A stretch of DNA of 21,862 nucleotides from Larix sibirica (taxonomy: Eukaryota; Streptophyta; Pinopsida; Pinales; Pinaceae). Location: contig NWUY0300005828.1 of NCBI GenBank assembly GCA_004151065.3, positions 46,875 through 68,736 of the forward strand, written 5' to 3'. The notes under the pieces were generated by a model, which ran no database searches, had not been told where the DNA came from, and was given only the letters and a program-made list of their open reading frames with translations. This document shows positions 1 to 9,290 of the stretch, piece after piece; position 1 is the first letter of the stretch; the number at the start of each line of letters is the position of its first letter. A program made the position numbers and the translations under genes.

Positions 1-415
1 ATCCGTAGATAGAGAAAAATTCATGAAGCAAAAACACTAACTATGGACTAATTTCAAGATTGCGTTATTTTTTCTATTCTCATTACACTTGTAATGAAAC
101 ATATCCTCCATATTCTCAGCTATACATACAAAATATGAATATGTGTTTATAAGTCTTGCAAGTTGTTCCAATACCATCTACTAAAATAAAAGACTTACTC
201 TACAAGCTCTATTGAAACCTTTTATTAGAATTGTGGAATGGGAATGCAACTATTGCACTGGCCAATCAAACCCCAAATAATATAGTGTAAACTGTAAATG
301 CATGGTTATAACAAGAGCCACATGGTAGTAATGTCCCTGCACTATTTTCAAATAGAATTTTAAAAACAACGTCAAGTGTATAAGTTATTTGGGGAATTTC
401 AATTTTCAGTGAATC
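1..415. other. AT-rich flank of the first LINE, no gene seen
   Basis: No frame here reads like a protein and no repeat or RNA gene was recognised. The DNA is AT-rich. It is the left side of the site into which the LINE at 436-7890 inserted; the same locus resumes at 7911. Confidence 0.6.
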
Positions 416-435
416 AAGGAGAGAGTGTCGTGTGA
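416..435. repeat. Target-site duplication, left copy
   Basis: The 18-mer ggagagagtgtcgtgtga (418-435), preceded by AA, recurs exactly at 7893-7910, also preceded by AA. The second copy follows directly after the A tail of the LINE. A perfect long duplication next to a 3' A tail is what target-primed reverse transcription by an L1-type element leaves. The two A's at 416-417 cannot be told apart from the tail, so the length is 18 to 20 bp. Confidence 0.93.
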
Positions 436-607
436 TTAAGGATACTAGTTTTTTTATTTCTTTTTTTCTAAAAATGTTCATGAGCCTGCGGTTGCAGAGG
501 CCGCCGTTTGATACCAGCCAGGGTTTCTAGCTTCCTCAGACCTGTGCCTTGCTACACACCCTGCATCTCCCCTGTCCCGTCGGGATCCCTAGCCCTAACA
601 TGCACAC
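436..607 (+). promoter_or_regulatory. 5' leader of the first LINE
   Basis: The first 40 or so bases (436-476) are T- and A-rich, with runs of seven T's. From about 477 the base composition changes to a GC-richer leader starting ttcatgagcctgcggttgca. The true 5' end of the element could be near 477, with 436-476 being extra bases added at the junction, or the whole stretch may be element sequence. Plant L1 leaders carry an internal promoter, but no specific promoter motif was identified here. Confidence 0.5.
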
Positions 608-1642
608 GTGGATTCTAAGAGGGGAGGGGTAGATGTCCCTTCCCAAAGAGCCCCTCCTTGTATGCCTAGTATGTCAGGTTCAGCCCTGAAACACCCGTCT
701 GCCGCAACACTAAAAATTGGCTCTGAGGAAATCCCAATCCCTGACAGTGAAACGCCTCAAGTCACTTCTGACTCGCCTCATAAGCCCCCTTTGGACATTA
801 GCACTCCGAAAACTCGCACCTGCATATCTCGGACAGCTGCCAGACCTAGCACGACCCTCCCTGTAGAGAGAATAAATGCCCGCTTGCAGTATCTAGGAGA
901 TCATGCTCTAATCGACAAATTTATCGGCATTTGGCCCACTGAGAAAACCCTAAGAGGTTGGATCGCTACAAAATGGAAACCTAAATCCCATTTCGACCTA
1001 CAACTTGTCTCTAAAGGATTATTTACTATTATTTTCAATCATCTGGAAGACAAGACCATAATAGAAGATGGGGGACCCTATTTCTTTAACTTTGCGAGTT
1101 TGTATCTGAAGAACTGGACCGAACGCTTCTGCCCAGAAAAAGAAGACTTCACCTGGGCTCTGGTATGGATTAGAATGTATTCCCTCCCTCAAGGATACTG
1201 GGATGAGGAAATGCTGAAGGATATCGACAACACCCTTGGAAGCTATGTGCGCTCGGTGGACCAAACAAAGCTTAATAAATACACCTCCTATGTGTGGATT
1301 TGTGTATACATGCACATTACGAAATCCCTTTCATATGCTATTAATATCATCCATGATGACTCCGACTAGATCCAGCCTCTAGATTATGAACATGTTCCCT
1401 TCAGATGCCGCAAATGTCACGAGCATGGTCACCTGTACCGGGATTTCCCCATGAACAAACCTGTCAAGGATTTGAAAGAAGAAGATAGAGACGTCGAAGG
1501 ATTCCAGAGGCCAGGAAAAAAACGGTGACAAGGACGAAATCCTAATGGGTACAAACAAAAAGCGGACATCCCCACCACTAGTAACATCTTCAAGATCTTG
1601 GACAGCCAATCAGAAGACTTAGCAGAAGATCCTAGTTCTTAG
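608..1642 (+). pseudogene. LINE ORF1, DUF4283-like gag protein with zinc knuckle, two internal stops
   Basis: ORF1 protein of plant L1 elements binds the element RNA. One frame runs from 608 to 1642 and is broken by TAG at 1367 and TGA at 1526. The N-terminal ~80 residues are Pro/Ser/Thr-rich. Residues from about 85 to 215 have the look of the plant DUF4283 domain (YLGDHALIDKFIG, GLFTIIF, GPYFFNFASLYL, ALVWIRMYSLP). After the first stop there is a CCHC-type knuckle (CRKCHEHGH) whose fourth ligand is Phe instead of Cys. The frame begins at a GTG (608) directly downstream of an in-frame TAA (596-598), so the original ATG was probably mutated; the next in-frame Met codon is at 662. Codons read smoothly across both stops, so these are point mutations rather than real ends. 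Confidence 0.85.
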
Positions 1643-1719
1643 AAACCGACACAAGAGCAACAATCCAAGTGCAACAAACCGATTTAGGTATCACTACTTC
1701 TCATACTTAGCCTCAACCA

Positions 1720-1956
1720 ATGGGTTCCGCTGACTTATACGGTAATCTCTCTCATTCAAAAGAAAACCCTCATTTCCATTCTAAAGATTTTGTCCCTAAA
1801 ATCTTAATGGATGAAGAAATGTCTGAGATAGAATTTGGGGAACTCGACCTCCTAGGGTTAGAATATGGATGCACTATAAAAGAGTTCAGTTCCATTCCAG
1901 CGTGCCAAATCCATCTTGTCAAAGAGGCCTTGGAAAAATCCAAAGCGCAGAAATGA
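1720..1956 (+). pseudogene. Probable C-terminal part of LINE ORF1, frameshifted
   Basis: A 78-codon ATG-initiated frame lies in a different phase from ORF1 and 77 bases after it. It is acidic in the middle (EEMSEIEFGELDLLGLEYG) and ends with a Lys-rich helix. The ELDL followed by a helix with FSSIPxxQ resembles the C-terminal region of ORF1 in plant LINEs, so I read it as the end of ORF1 displaced by a frameshift between about 1642 and 1720. A separate small protein is less likely. The remaining bases to 2130 contain no convincing coding sequence and form the ORF1-ORF2 spacer. Confidence 0.55.
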
Positions 1957-2130
1957 CTCGGAATCCTCAGCCTAATGCAAAAAGACAAGCAAAAAATCAT
2001 ACGGGACAATAAGAAACGAGGACGAAAAATCTGACTTGCAAAGAATAAATATGTTGGGCACCCATCTGGTAGAATAAGGGCAATATGCCCAACTAACGGA
2101 ATTCTTCCCCTCCCTATCCCCCAGTTCTCA

Positions 2131-2868
2131 ATGAATATTATATCCTAGAATGTTATAGGCCTTAATGGACTCACCAAACGAAGAATGCTGAAAAGAAAAA
2201 TTCAGCAAGATAATCCCACTGTACTTTTCATTCAGGAAACAAAGTGCTCTTCTGAAACCCTCCACCAGATTATGGAAAAATTTGGAAAGGGTGCCAAACC
2301 ATGGCTATAGACGCAACTGGAGTAGCTGGGGGAATTGCCACTTCCTAGAACCCATCTGACATTGTACTCAGTGATTCCGCAGCTAGTGCCCACACTATTT
2401 CTGCCTCCTTCCACATCCTTGGTTCCAGTATCCATGGTCACCTCCTAAATGTGTACAGTCCTCAACCCCCAGCTATCAAGCTTCGGCTCTTGCATTTCAT
2501 GAATTGGTTCTCTTCATTCCACCTAGATTCCCCTCTTATCATTGGGGGAGATTTCAACATGATCACTACCCTTGGAGAAAAAAAAGGAGGGCTGAAAGTT
2601 CTATCCGTCAAAGATCAACTCTTCAAGGCTACTATCGATGACTGCAGAATGGTGGATCTTCAACCATCCTCTAGCTACTTCACTTGGAACAATTGAAGAG
2701 GCAGGGTGCATCAAATTTCCAAGCTATTAGACCGCTTCCTGGTCTCAGAAGACATCCTTCATGCTAGTGGGATTATCACCTCCTCTGTTATCTCCACGGA
2801 AGGCTCCAATCATTGGCCCATCGACCTCACCTGGAAAAGCATTGGAGAGCGTCTCCATTGCCCCTTTC
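2131..2868 (+). pseudogene. APE-type endonuclease domain of first LINE ORF2
   Basis: This domain would nick host DNA to prime reverse transcription. Visible motifs are the N-terminal NVIGLNG (after a Trp-to-stop change at 2146-2148), FIQETK with the catalytic Glu at 2236-2238, IGGDFN with Asp at 2550-2552, LLDRFL, and GSNHWP with the final His at 2811-2813. The usual SDH triad appears as SNH, so the Asp is lost. The frame changes at about 2300-2310, and stops occur at 2308, 2346 and 2694. The gene is therefore inactive, but alignment to the family is straightforward. Confidence 0.87.
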
Positions 2869-3449
2869 ATTTTGAGAAATTTTGGCTCTCCCACCCTTCC
2901 TTCATGGACTTTATGAGCCTCTGGTGGACCGAAATGCAGTTTGAAGGAAAGACCAAAATGGAAACCATGCAACAAAAACTCAAACTAATCAAGGCCAAAC
3001 TCAGGCACTGGAATCACACTACCTTCAGAGACATTTTCAAAGATAAAAGAAGCATTGAGGAAAAACTCAAATCCCTCCAGCGCTCCATTATGACTGAGGG
3101 GCTTACTGAGGAGTGGAAGCTCAAAGAAAAGGATCTTATGGTTAAAGTAAATAATCATTGTCAGCAAGAGGAAACCCTCTGGAAGTGGAAATCTTGGGTA
3201 TCTTGGTTGAAGGAAGGGGATCGTAACATAACTTTATTCCACCGGTCCATGATTCAGCACAGGATGCATAACCACATCACCAAACTCAAGACGAATGCAA
3301 GGGAAGTCCTTAAAGAACGAGCCGACATTGCGTAGGAGCTGACTGGGCTCTATCTGGACCTCCTTTCAGAACTTGCTGCCTCCAGAGCAGATGCAATCGT
3401 GAAGGTTACCTAACACATCCCAACAATCATCACTGCAGAGAACAATGCC

Positions 3450-4600
3450 TCCCTCATGCAACCCGTCACTCTTCAGGAAGTCGATTTTGCAGTGAATCAG
3501 ATGGCAAAGGGAAAGGCGCCTGGTCCGAATGGCTTCACCATTAATTTATTTCACCATTGTTGTAACTTGCTAAAGCTCGAAGTTCTGGAGGTGGTGGAGG
3601 AATCATGACAAAAGTAATGGGTCCTTCCTTCTCTCAACGCCACTCACCTCACCCCGGTTCCCAAAGAAAATGGAGCCTCGCATCCTGGTAAGTTCAGACT
3701 CATCTCCCTTTGTAATGTCATCTATAAAATCATCTCCAAAGCGGTCACTAACCACCTCAAACCACTACTACCGCTGCTCATCTCTCCTGAACAAACAGGC
3801 TATGTCGAATGGAGACAATATTGGATGACATTATCCTTGCACATGAAATAACCCACTCTCTAATGTTTAATCGTATCCCTGGTATGCTCCTAAAACTGGA
3901 TCTTTCCAAAGCCTTTGACAAGCTTAGCTGGGAATTTATAAGGAAAGTGCTTCTAGCCTTTGGATTCAGCTAGGAGTGGACTCGTTGGATCTCTTCCATT
4001 ACCAACTCAGCCTTCTTCTCTATCCTTGTTAACGAGTCCCCCTCAGCTAACTTCACCCCCTCTTGTGGCATCTGTCAAGGCGAACCCCTCTTTCCGTTTC
4101 TCTTCATCCTCATGGCTGAAGGTCTGGGAAGACTTATCCAAGACGTTGTCGCTTTAGGTTCCCTGCGTGGCCTCTCCCTTAACGGAGGAAACCCCACTGC
4201 CTATCAATAATTTGTAGATGACAACCTCCTCTTTGGTCACCCCTCATTCCAAGAAGCTCGCTCCATTCGAGATATCCTTCACAATTTCTCTGAAACCTCG
4301 GGAACCACCATTAACTTGGAAAAATCTCATATTTTCTTTTTCAACACTGATTCCATCACCAAACGCAATGTAGTGCACATTCTGGGGTTCACTATCTCTA
4401 CCTTTCCCTCAAAATACCCGGGCATGCCTCTCTTTGACTCTGCTATTAAGCACTCCTCTTGGAGGGAGCTCCTAGACAAACTTGAGACGCATATCTCCTC
4501 CTGGGCCTTCCGCTCCCTCAATCTCGCTTGTCATGTGACTCTCCTTAAAGTTGTCCTTCAATCTATGCCCCTTTACCTCTTCTCGGTTCTCGCTGCTCCT
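3450..4600 (+). pseudogene. Reverse transcriptase domain of first LINE, FVDD active site kept
   Basis: Motifs in order: MAKGKAPGPNGF (about 3500-3535), the FRLISLCNVIYKIISK block (about 3690-3740), LKLDLSKAFD with the first catalytic Asp at 3899-3901, CQGEPLFPFLF, and FVDDNLLFG with the paired Asp at 4217-4222. The YxDD box has Phe in the first position, which is common in plant L1 elements. The frame changes near 3805-3820, within the segment that should read GYVEGRQ. Stops at 3606, 3615, 3971 and 4208 interrupt it; the one at 4208 is a TAA directly before FVDD. The downstream thumb region (4316-4984, LGFTIS, PGMPL, SRNDTPWEQLL) is open for over 220 codons. Confidence 0.92.
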
Positions 4601-5214
4601 AAATGGGTACTGAAATATCTCAGGAGTCTTCACCATTCTTTCCTCTGGGGAAAGGGTTCCAAGAACAACAGGTGGGCCCTAGTTAATTGGAATACAGTTT
4701 GTCTTCCTCGGCGAGAAGGGGGCCTTGATTTAAGGTATCCCAAAATAAACAATGCATCACTCTCAACCAAAATCTGGTGGAATTGGATCTCTCGTAATGA
4801 CACACCCTGGGAACAATTATTGAACAAAAAATATGCTATTGAGTGGGACCTTTCTCATCTGGTCCGCTTTGATCATGAAATCTCGGGATCCCTAATTTGG
4901 AAAGCGACCAATTCCCAAAAGGCCCTTATTGAGCAACACACTTTCTGGGAGATCAACGAGGGATATCACGCCTTTTTATGGTAGGAATCATGGAAACAGA
5001 TACCTAGCTACAGTGGCCAACATAATATGGGAGAAAATCATAATATTCGGCTCGCCGCAGACCGTTCAGTTGTCTGTGACTACTTGGTACCGGAAGGTTC
5101 CTCACCATTCCGGCTTTGGAAGCAACCAAGAAACTGACACACTGGTATCGAGCCCAAAAATTTGGAACCTATCTGGAAGGACCTCAAGTCGAGGAAAATC
5201 AACGTCAAACATGG

Positions 5215-5560
5215 TCCTGACATAATCCACTGGGGGCATCTCCCTAAGGGATCGTTCACGGTCAAGGAAGCTTATTCCATGCTAGCAAAGAAGAAGATCA
5301 AAAATTCCCCCTCTGGAAAAAAATATGGAATCCTCATTTAGGGCCCAAATTTTCAACCTTTCTCTGGCTGCTCTCTCACAAACTCATTCTAACTTGGGAC
5401 AACCTTCAAAAGAATGGCTTCCAGGGGCCTGCATTTTTTGTAACGTGTAGCAATGATGCAGAAACCATAGACCATTTGCTGGTCTCCTGCAGTCTAGCCT
5501 CTGCTCTTTGGGATCAGGTGGAAGAAAAATTCAGAAGAACCAATAGAGTCAGAGGTGACA
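5215..5560 (+). pseudogene. zf-RVT zinc-binding region of first LINE ORF2
   Basis: This region is typical of plant LINE reverse transcriptases. It opens with IIHWGHLPKGSFTVKEAYSM (about 5224-5283), changes frame at about 5318-5325 in a run of seven A's, then continues FLWLLSHKLILTWDNL and a Cys/His segment with CSNDAETIDHLLVSC. The first Cys of the usual CxxC pair is missing (FFVTC). The segment is followed by an open stretch (5476-5715) with WSIWKERNFKIF, also normal for this family, ending at TAG 5716. Confidence 0.82.
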
Positions 5561-5892
5561 TTATCAAAACTTTGCAAAGATGGGATGAGAATCCCTTCCA
5601 AAGTGCTCTACTCAATAGACTCTGGGAACTCACTCCTGGATTCCTGGTTTGGAGCATCTGGAAAGAAAGGAATTTCAAAATTTTTGAGGACAGAGGCGAA
5701 TCCTTCGATGAAATCTAGACTATTTTCAAAAGTAATCTTCAGGAAACTATTTTCTTAAAGGATTGGCACTCTTCCGACTCCCCCTCCACAACAACGAAAA
5801 AATCAATTCTGGCTAATTGGAACTTCACGCACCGTCCGGCCCCCAAAGTGGTAAAAATCACTACTCTACGATGTTCAAGACCGGAACATTAG

Positions 5893-6621
5893 TCCCCTCC
5901 CCTTGAGGGTATCTACAAACTCAACTTCGATGGTGCCTCGAAGGGCAATCCTAGTAATGCAAGCTTTGGGGGTGCCTTTCGTAACCATGAGGGAAAAATC
6001 TTCAGAATCTACTTTGGAAGCATTGGGCATGATAGCAATAATGTTGTTGAGCTAGAAGGCCTCGTGGAAGGAATCACCTTGGCAAAAAAATTCAATTTTC
6101 TCCCTCTCATTGCTAAGGGTGATTCCCAAGTGATCTTGGCCCTTGCTGCCAAAATTCAAAATGGCTCCCGGATTTTCAAACTCTCCATCAGCTGGAGAAT
6201 GGAACACAGCATTACCAGGCTTGCCAACTGCTTAGAGGCTCTCCGCTCTATCACCTTCCACCATGTCAGAAGAAAGGAAAATGCTCTAGCTGACAACTTA
6301 GCTAACGAAGGGGTTACTTGTGATCATCCTCTTCGAGAAGGAGAACCCAATCAGTCCTTCCCAAATCAACTCATCCTCCATTGCAACCTTCTTGCCTCGC
6401 AAGACCTCCCCACCCTGGTTGCGGGTTCTTTTCCCGAACATTCCCCACCTGGCAACATATTCCAGCCACCTGGAGTTGGCACACAACACCCGTCACCTCT
6501 CCTTCATGCGGGCATGCTTCCTATTAATGGAGCTGATTGGGATGACGAGCGGTTTATTGGTCTAAACCAGGAAATTAATGAGCCGATGCCCGGTGCGGTT
6601 ACTGAAGTCCCTTCGCATTAA
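5893..6621 (+). pseudogene. RNase H domain (RVT_3 type) of first LINE ORF2, all four catalytic acids present
   Basis: RNase H would remove the RNA strand of the RNA:DNA hybrid. The frame is open from the TAG at 5890 to TGA-free sequence ending at TAA 6619-6621, about 242 codons. Catalytic residues can all be placed: Asp in NFDGASKGNP (5929-5931), Glu in VVELEG (6049-6051), Asp in KGDSQ (6121-6123) and Asp in ALADNLANEG (6292-6294). DGASKGNP and LADxLAN are hallmarks of the archaeal-like RNase H found in a plant L1 lineage. After the domain there is a Pro-rich tail of about 100 residues. It is the best-preserved part of ORF2. It has no start of its own, so it is listed as part of a dead gene. 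Confidence 0.9.
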
Positions 6622-7639
6622 CGGTGGTAGCTTTACTCTGCTACTCCTGCATGTGGCTTACCTGTATCCCTCCTCCTCGACGCGTAAAATGGCAGACAGG
6701 CCCTGTTCCATCCTCATTTGCAATCCTACGCAACTCTCTGTGTTGAATTGTCTTGTTGCAATTTTCCGTGCTCACTTTGTTATCGCTTGGGGGCTTCTTC
6801 CTCACACCATGACTCATCCACGAGGCACCTCTCGACGTGGAGCTGGGCATGGCACTGGTAGGGATGCTGTGTCTCCTGGAAAGAGTAAGGCCTCCATCAG
6901 TAGTTATGACAACAGCGTCTCGGCCCCGGTTCACAGGCTAATTGACGACTAGGAATCCAGTCAGGTGGCGGATATCCTCGCTACAGGTAACCACGACAAC
7001 CAAATCAACTACTACTGATTCATAAAAAAAATTATGGGTAACTTGGTCGAGGATATGTTGGCAAACTGGAACCCTGCCAAGTCCTCCATTTTGGATATCA
7101 TGGCCCTCTTGGTCCATTTGGATGCAAAATTGGTCAATCTGGATACCAGTCTCGTTGGAGGCAAGTATTCCCTGGAAAGGTGCTCTACTGTTCATGGGAG
7201 GTTGGCTTCAGTAAAGCCCACAAAAATTCAGGATGGCATGGATGGTTTGGCTACAGCTCAGCCTGGAGGGATCTCTTCTGCACCTGGAGCTCTGTCAATT
7301 CTGCGGGAAATGATGGACGTAGTTGCTGGAGGCTTTGTCGCGATGGTGGAAACTCCTTCTGGGTCAGCACTGCCTACTTCTGGTGTCTCTTCTGGTTTGT
7401 CTCCCCTGCCTAACACCTTTCCTATTCCAACCACCATTGATTCGTTGCATTTCAAACGGGTTCGAAAGTCTAAAGGGGACGCCTCCCCTTGCCGCAAAAC
7501 TGAGCCGCTGACACCAAATATCCCTTCGCAGGGGTGGGAGGACGACTTCTTCGGCAGTTGCCCCATTGTTGATGATAAACCCAGCTCTTTGAATGAAGAA
7601 GCGAATACTTCGTATGTCTGTCCCTACCTCACTCTGTGA
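6578..7639 (+). pseudogene. Third long frame ("ORF3") downstream of RNase H, unknown product, two stops
   Basis: In one phase there are 354 codons from ATG 6578 to TGA 7637 with only two internal stops, TAG 6950 and TGA 7016. The frame overlaps the end of ORF2 by 44 bases in another phase. A later ATG at 6809 gives a basic start (MTHPRGTSRRGAGHG) and may be the real start; 6578-6808 would then be chance. After the second stop, 7034-7639 is open for 201 codons, with a possible amphipathic helix (LVEDMLANWN, LDIMALLVHLDAKLVNLD), a Ser/Gly/Pro-rich middle and an acidic end (GWEDDFFG). I recognise no domain. Typical plant L1 elements go from RNase H to a 3' UTR without such a frame. It could be an element-specific ORF3, a captured host fragment, or the remains of another ORF1-like protein. 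A chance opening is unlikely but not excluded. Confidence 0.5.
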
Positions 7640-7890
7640 ATGTCAAAGGTTCTGTCTTTTTTTGCTATACAATCTGTTTTCTGGATCCGTTATGTTTTAT
7701 GGAAGGATATGTAATGGCTCTTATGGCACCTGGCCTCCTTGGACATACATGTGTTACCATGTTACTTATCAGCCTAGCATTTTTGAGCATATGGGTTGGT
7801 GGTTTCACCACCCAAGACCGCTAAGGCTAGCAAACTGCCATGTAATTTTGGTATTATTAATATAAATATTCTGTTGCAGCTTACAAAAAA
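7640..7890 (+). other. 3' UTR and A tail of first LINE
   Basis: A T-rich stretch follows the third frame and ends in ttac plus six A's (7885-7890), which run into the two A's of the right target-site duplication. The short hydrophobic frame that can be read here begins with GTG and reflects T-rich DNA. No clear polyadenylation signal was picked out. Confidence 0.75.
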
Positions 7891-7910
7891 AAGGAGAGAG
7901 TGTCGTGTGA
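7891..7910. repeat. Target-site duplication, right copy
   Basis: Identical over 20 bases to 416-435 and directly abutting the A tail. No mismatch has accumulated in this pair, although the element itself has about a dozen or more disabling changes. Confidence 0.93.
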
Positions 7911-8958
7911 CTGTTTTGTGCATATTCAATAGTTTAAAACATTATGTCATAGTGTCAATGATTCAACTTTGGGATCTACAACACATGAGATTTTAATTGT
8001 TGTCATAACACAAAAATAGGAAAATGACTCAATACTAAAATGTGTAAACTCCTTATAGTCATTTGATTAAACCAATGAACTTGTACTAAGAAAGAGTGGA
8101 TTTGCCTTTGCTCATAGGCATGTTAAGAAATAACTAAGAAAAACTATAGTTGTGCAAAAAATGCAATGTAGAGTAGGAAAAAATAAATATGCAAATATAA
8201 TATCAATTGAATAGACATGTTGGAAAAATGACATTAATGCAAAATATATGTGTTCACCAACTTAATCTTTTTCCATTAATTTCATCTTCTTAGATAATGA
8301 AAGCATCATGTTACATCCACACTCTATTTGACTTCCCCAATCCCTCGCTAATTTTCCAATCTTTTTAATCTAAATTTTATAAAAAAATTAAATGTAAATT
8401 TTTGTATTTAATACTTAATACATGTTATACAGATAAATATTAAAAAATTACACCTAAAAAAAATTAAAGATTTTATTATTGTCAACTTAGACTTAAATGC
8501 TTATGCCAAATGCTAAATTAGAGACACAATAAATTTTTACCAATTCACTCTTAAGGGCTCCATTCTTGTGTAATTTGTAAGCTACAATAAATGAGCAGTG
8601 ATAGATTGGGACAATTATTCATATAATTTTTATCCAAAATTCAATTGGAATTGTTAAAATTACAGAGATATGTTTAAGTTAAATTGCTGAGATTACACAT
8701 CTATATATCTAAAAGCATTCTAATCTTAACAATATTTTGGATTGAAATTAGTTTATATATATCTAATTTCAAACATTCCATAATATTTACAATATTTTAA
8801 ATTGAAATTAGTTAATAAGATGTCACCTCCATAATATAACTATCCAATGATGATGTCATGACCTACAATCTGCATTCATTTTAACCACTAATGGCTTTAC
8901 CCATAAAGAGAGTAGTCTAAACTTCCATGTTTTGAACCACTTTCCATCATAAAGAGGT
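7911..8958. other. AT-rich flank, no gene seen
   Basis: This continues the pre-insertion locus. No frame reads as protein. There are two imperfect copies of an about 33-base AT-rich phrase containing acaatatttt and attgaaattagtta, near 8727 and 8788, and a small inverted repeat listed separately. Confidence 0.6.
8742..8772. repeat. Short inverted repeat, 10-bp arms
   Basis: ttgaaattag (8742-8751) is the exact reverse complement of ctaatttcaa (8763-8772), with an 11-base AT loop between. The arm also recurs nearby in direct orientation (about 8801). In DNA this AT-rich, a 10-bp arm may be fortuitous; it could be a relic of a MITE. Confidence 0.35.
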
Positions 8959-9290
8959 TTTAGTTTCGATGACCATCTTTAAAATTTAAATTAAGTGATA
9001 ATTGTTAATGAATTTAGTTCACCTGTTCAAATAATCTTCCGCGTGAAATTATTGCCATTTTCAGTTTCGATGCCACGGTTGAAATTTTAATTCAGTGATG
9101 ATGGTTAATGGAATTAGTTCACTGATTCAACTATTTTTCCAATGTACTTTCAGTTAGATGGTTTCAAACGCAATTACTGCCCACAGTCAGTTTTAAATTT
9201 CAATGCTCAACATTGAAATTGAAATTCAATGATGATGGTTAATGGATTTAGTTCGCTCGCGAATTGTTTTTTGTGATGAAATTGATCACT
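8959..9290. repeat. Three degenerate tandem units of about 100-125 bp
   Basis: Each unit has the order cagttt(cgatg), a gaaatttaaatt-like stretch, ttcagtgatgatggttaatg and attagttcact. Starts are near 8959, 9061 and 9187. The same second and third units occur at the start of the duplicated segment at 12604, but the first unit is not seen there because that copy begins after the N. The units differ enough to be old. Confidence 0.6.

Larger units (their letters stand above)
2131..6621 (+). pseudogene. LINE ORF2 polyprotein (endonuclease, reverse transcriptase, zf-RVT, RNase H), multiply broken
   Basis: ORF2 provides the enzymes that nick the target and copy the element RNA into it. ATG 2131 starts a typical plant L1 opening (MNIIS then a stop where Trp is expected, then NVIGLNG). 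The frame shifts at about 2300, 3805 and 5320. In-frame stops include 2146, 2308, 2346, 2694, 3333, 3411, 3606, 3615, 3971, 4208, 4982, 5716 and 5890. Between endonuclease and reverse transcriptase is a Lys/Glu-rich helical linker (about 2900-3330). Domain order and total length, about 1,490 codons, are normal for a plant L1 ORF2 that has an RNase H. No piece could yield a full active protein now. Confidence 0.92.
436..7890 (+). mobile_element. Full-length plant L1-type LINE retrotransposon with RNase H and an extra 3' frame
   Basis: This is a non-LTR retrotransposon, about 7.45 kb, delimited by a perfect target-site duplication and a short A tail. In order it holds a 5' leader, ORF1 with a DUF4283-like domain and CCHC knuckle, ORF2 with endonuclease, reverse transcriptase, zf-RVT and RNase H, a third long frame, and a 3' UTR. 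All parts are on the + strand in canonical order, so the insertion is not visibly 5'-truncated. ORF2 can be followed through three frames (2131-2310; 2310 to about 3805; about 3805-5320; then about 5318-6621, which returns to the first phase) with about a dozen in-frame stops, so the element is dead. Many stops sit where Trp, Gln or Arg is expected. Plant L1 elements with a C-terminal RNase H are an established group; assignment to a named family would need a database search. Confidence 0.93.

Noticed and set aside
2745-2975. Minus-strand open frames opposite LINE ORF2
   Set aside because: They are antisense shadows of the conserved coding strand and have no independent family signal.
7636-7824. 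62-codon membrane-like frame in the 3' UTR of the first LINE
   Set aside because: It starts with GTG, lies in T-rich DNA and overlaps other short frames; hydrophobic text is expected from T-rich sequence.
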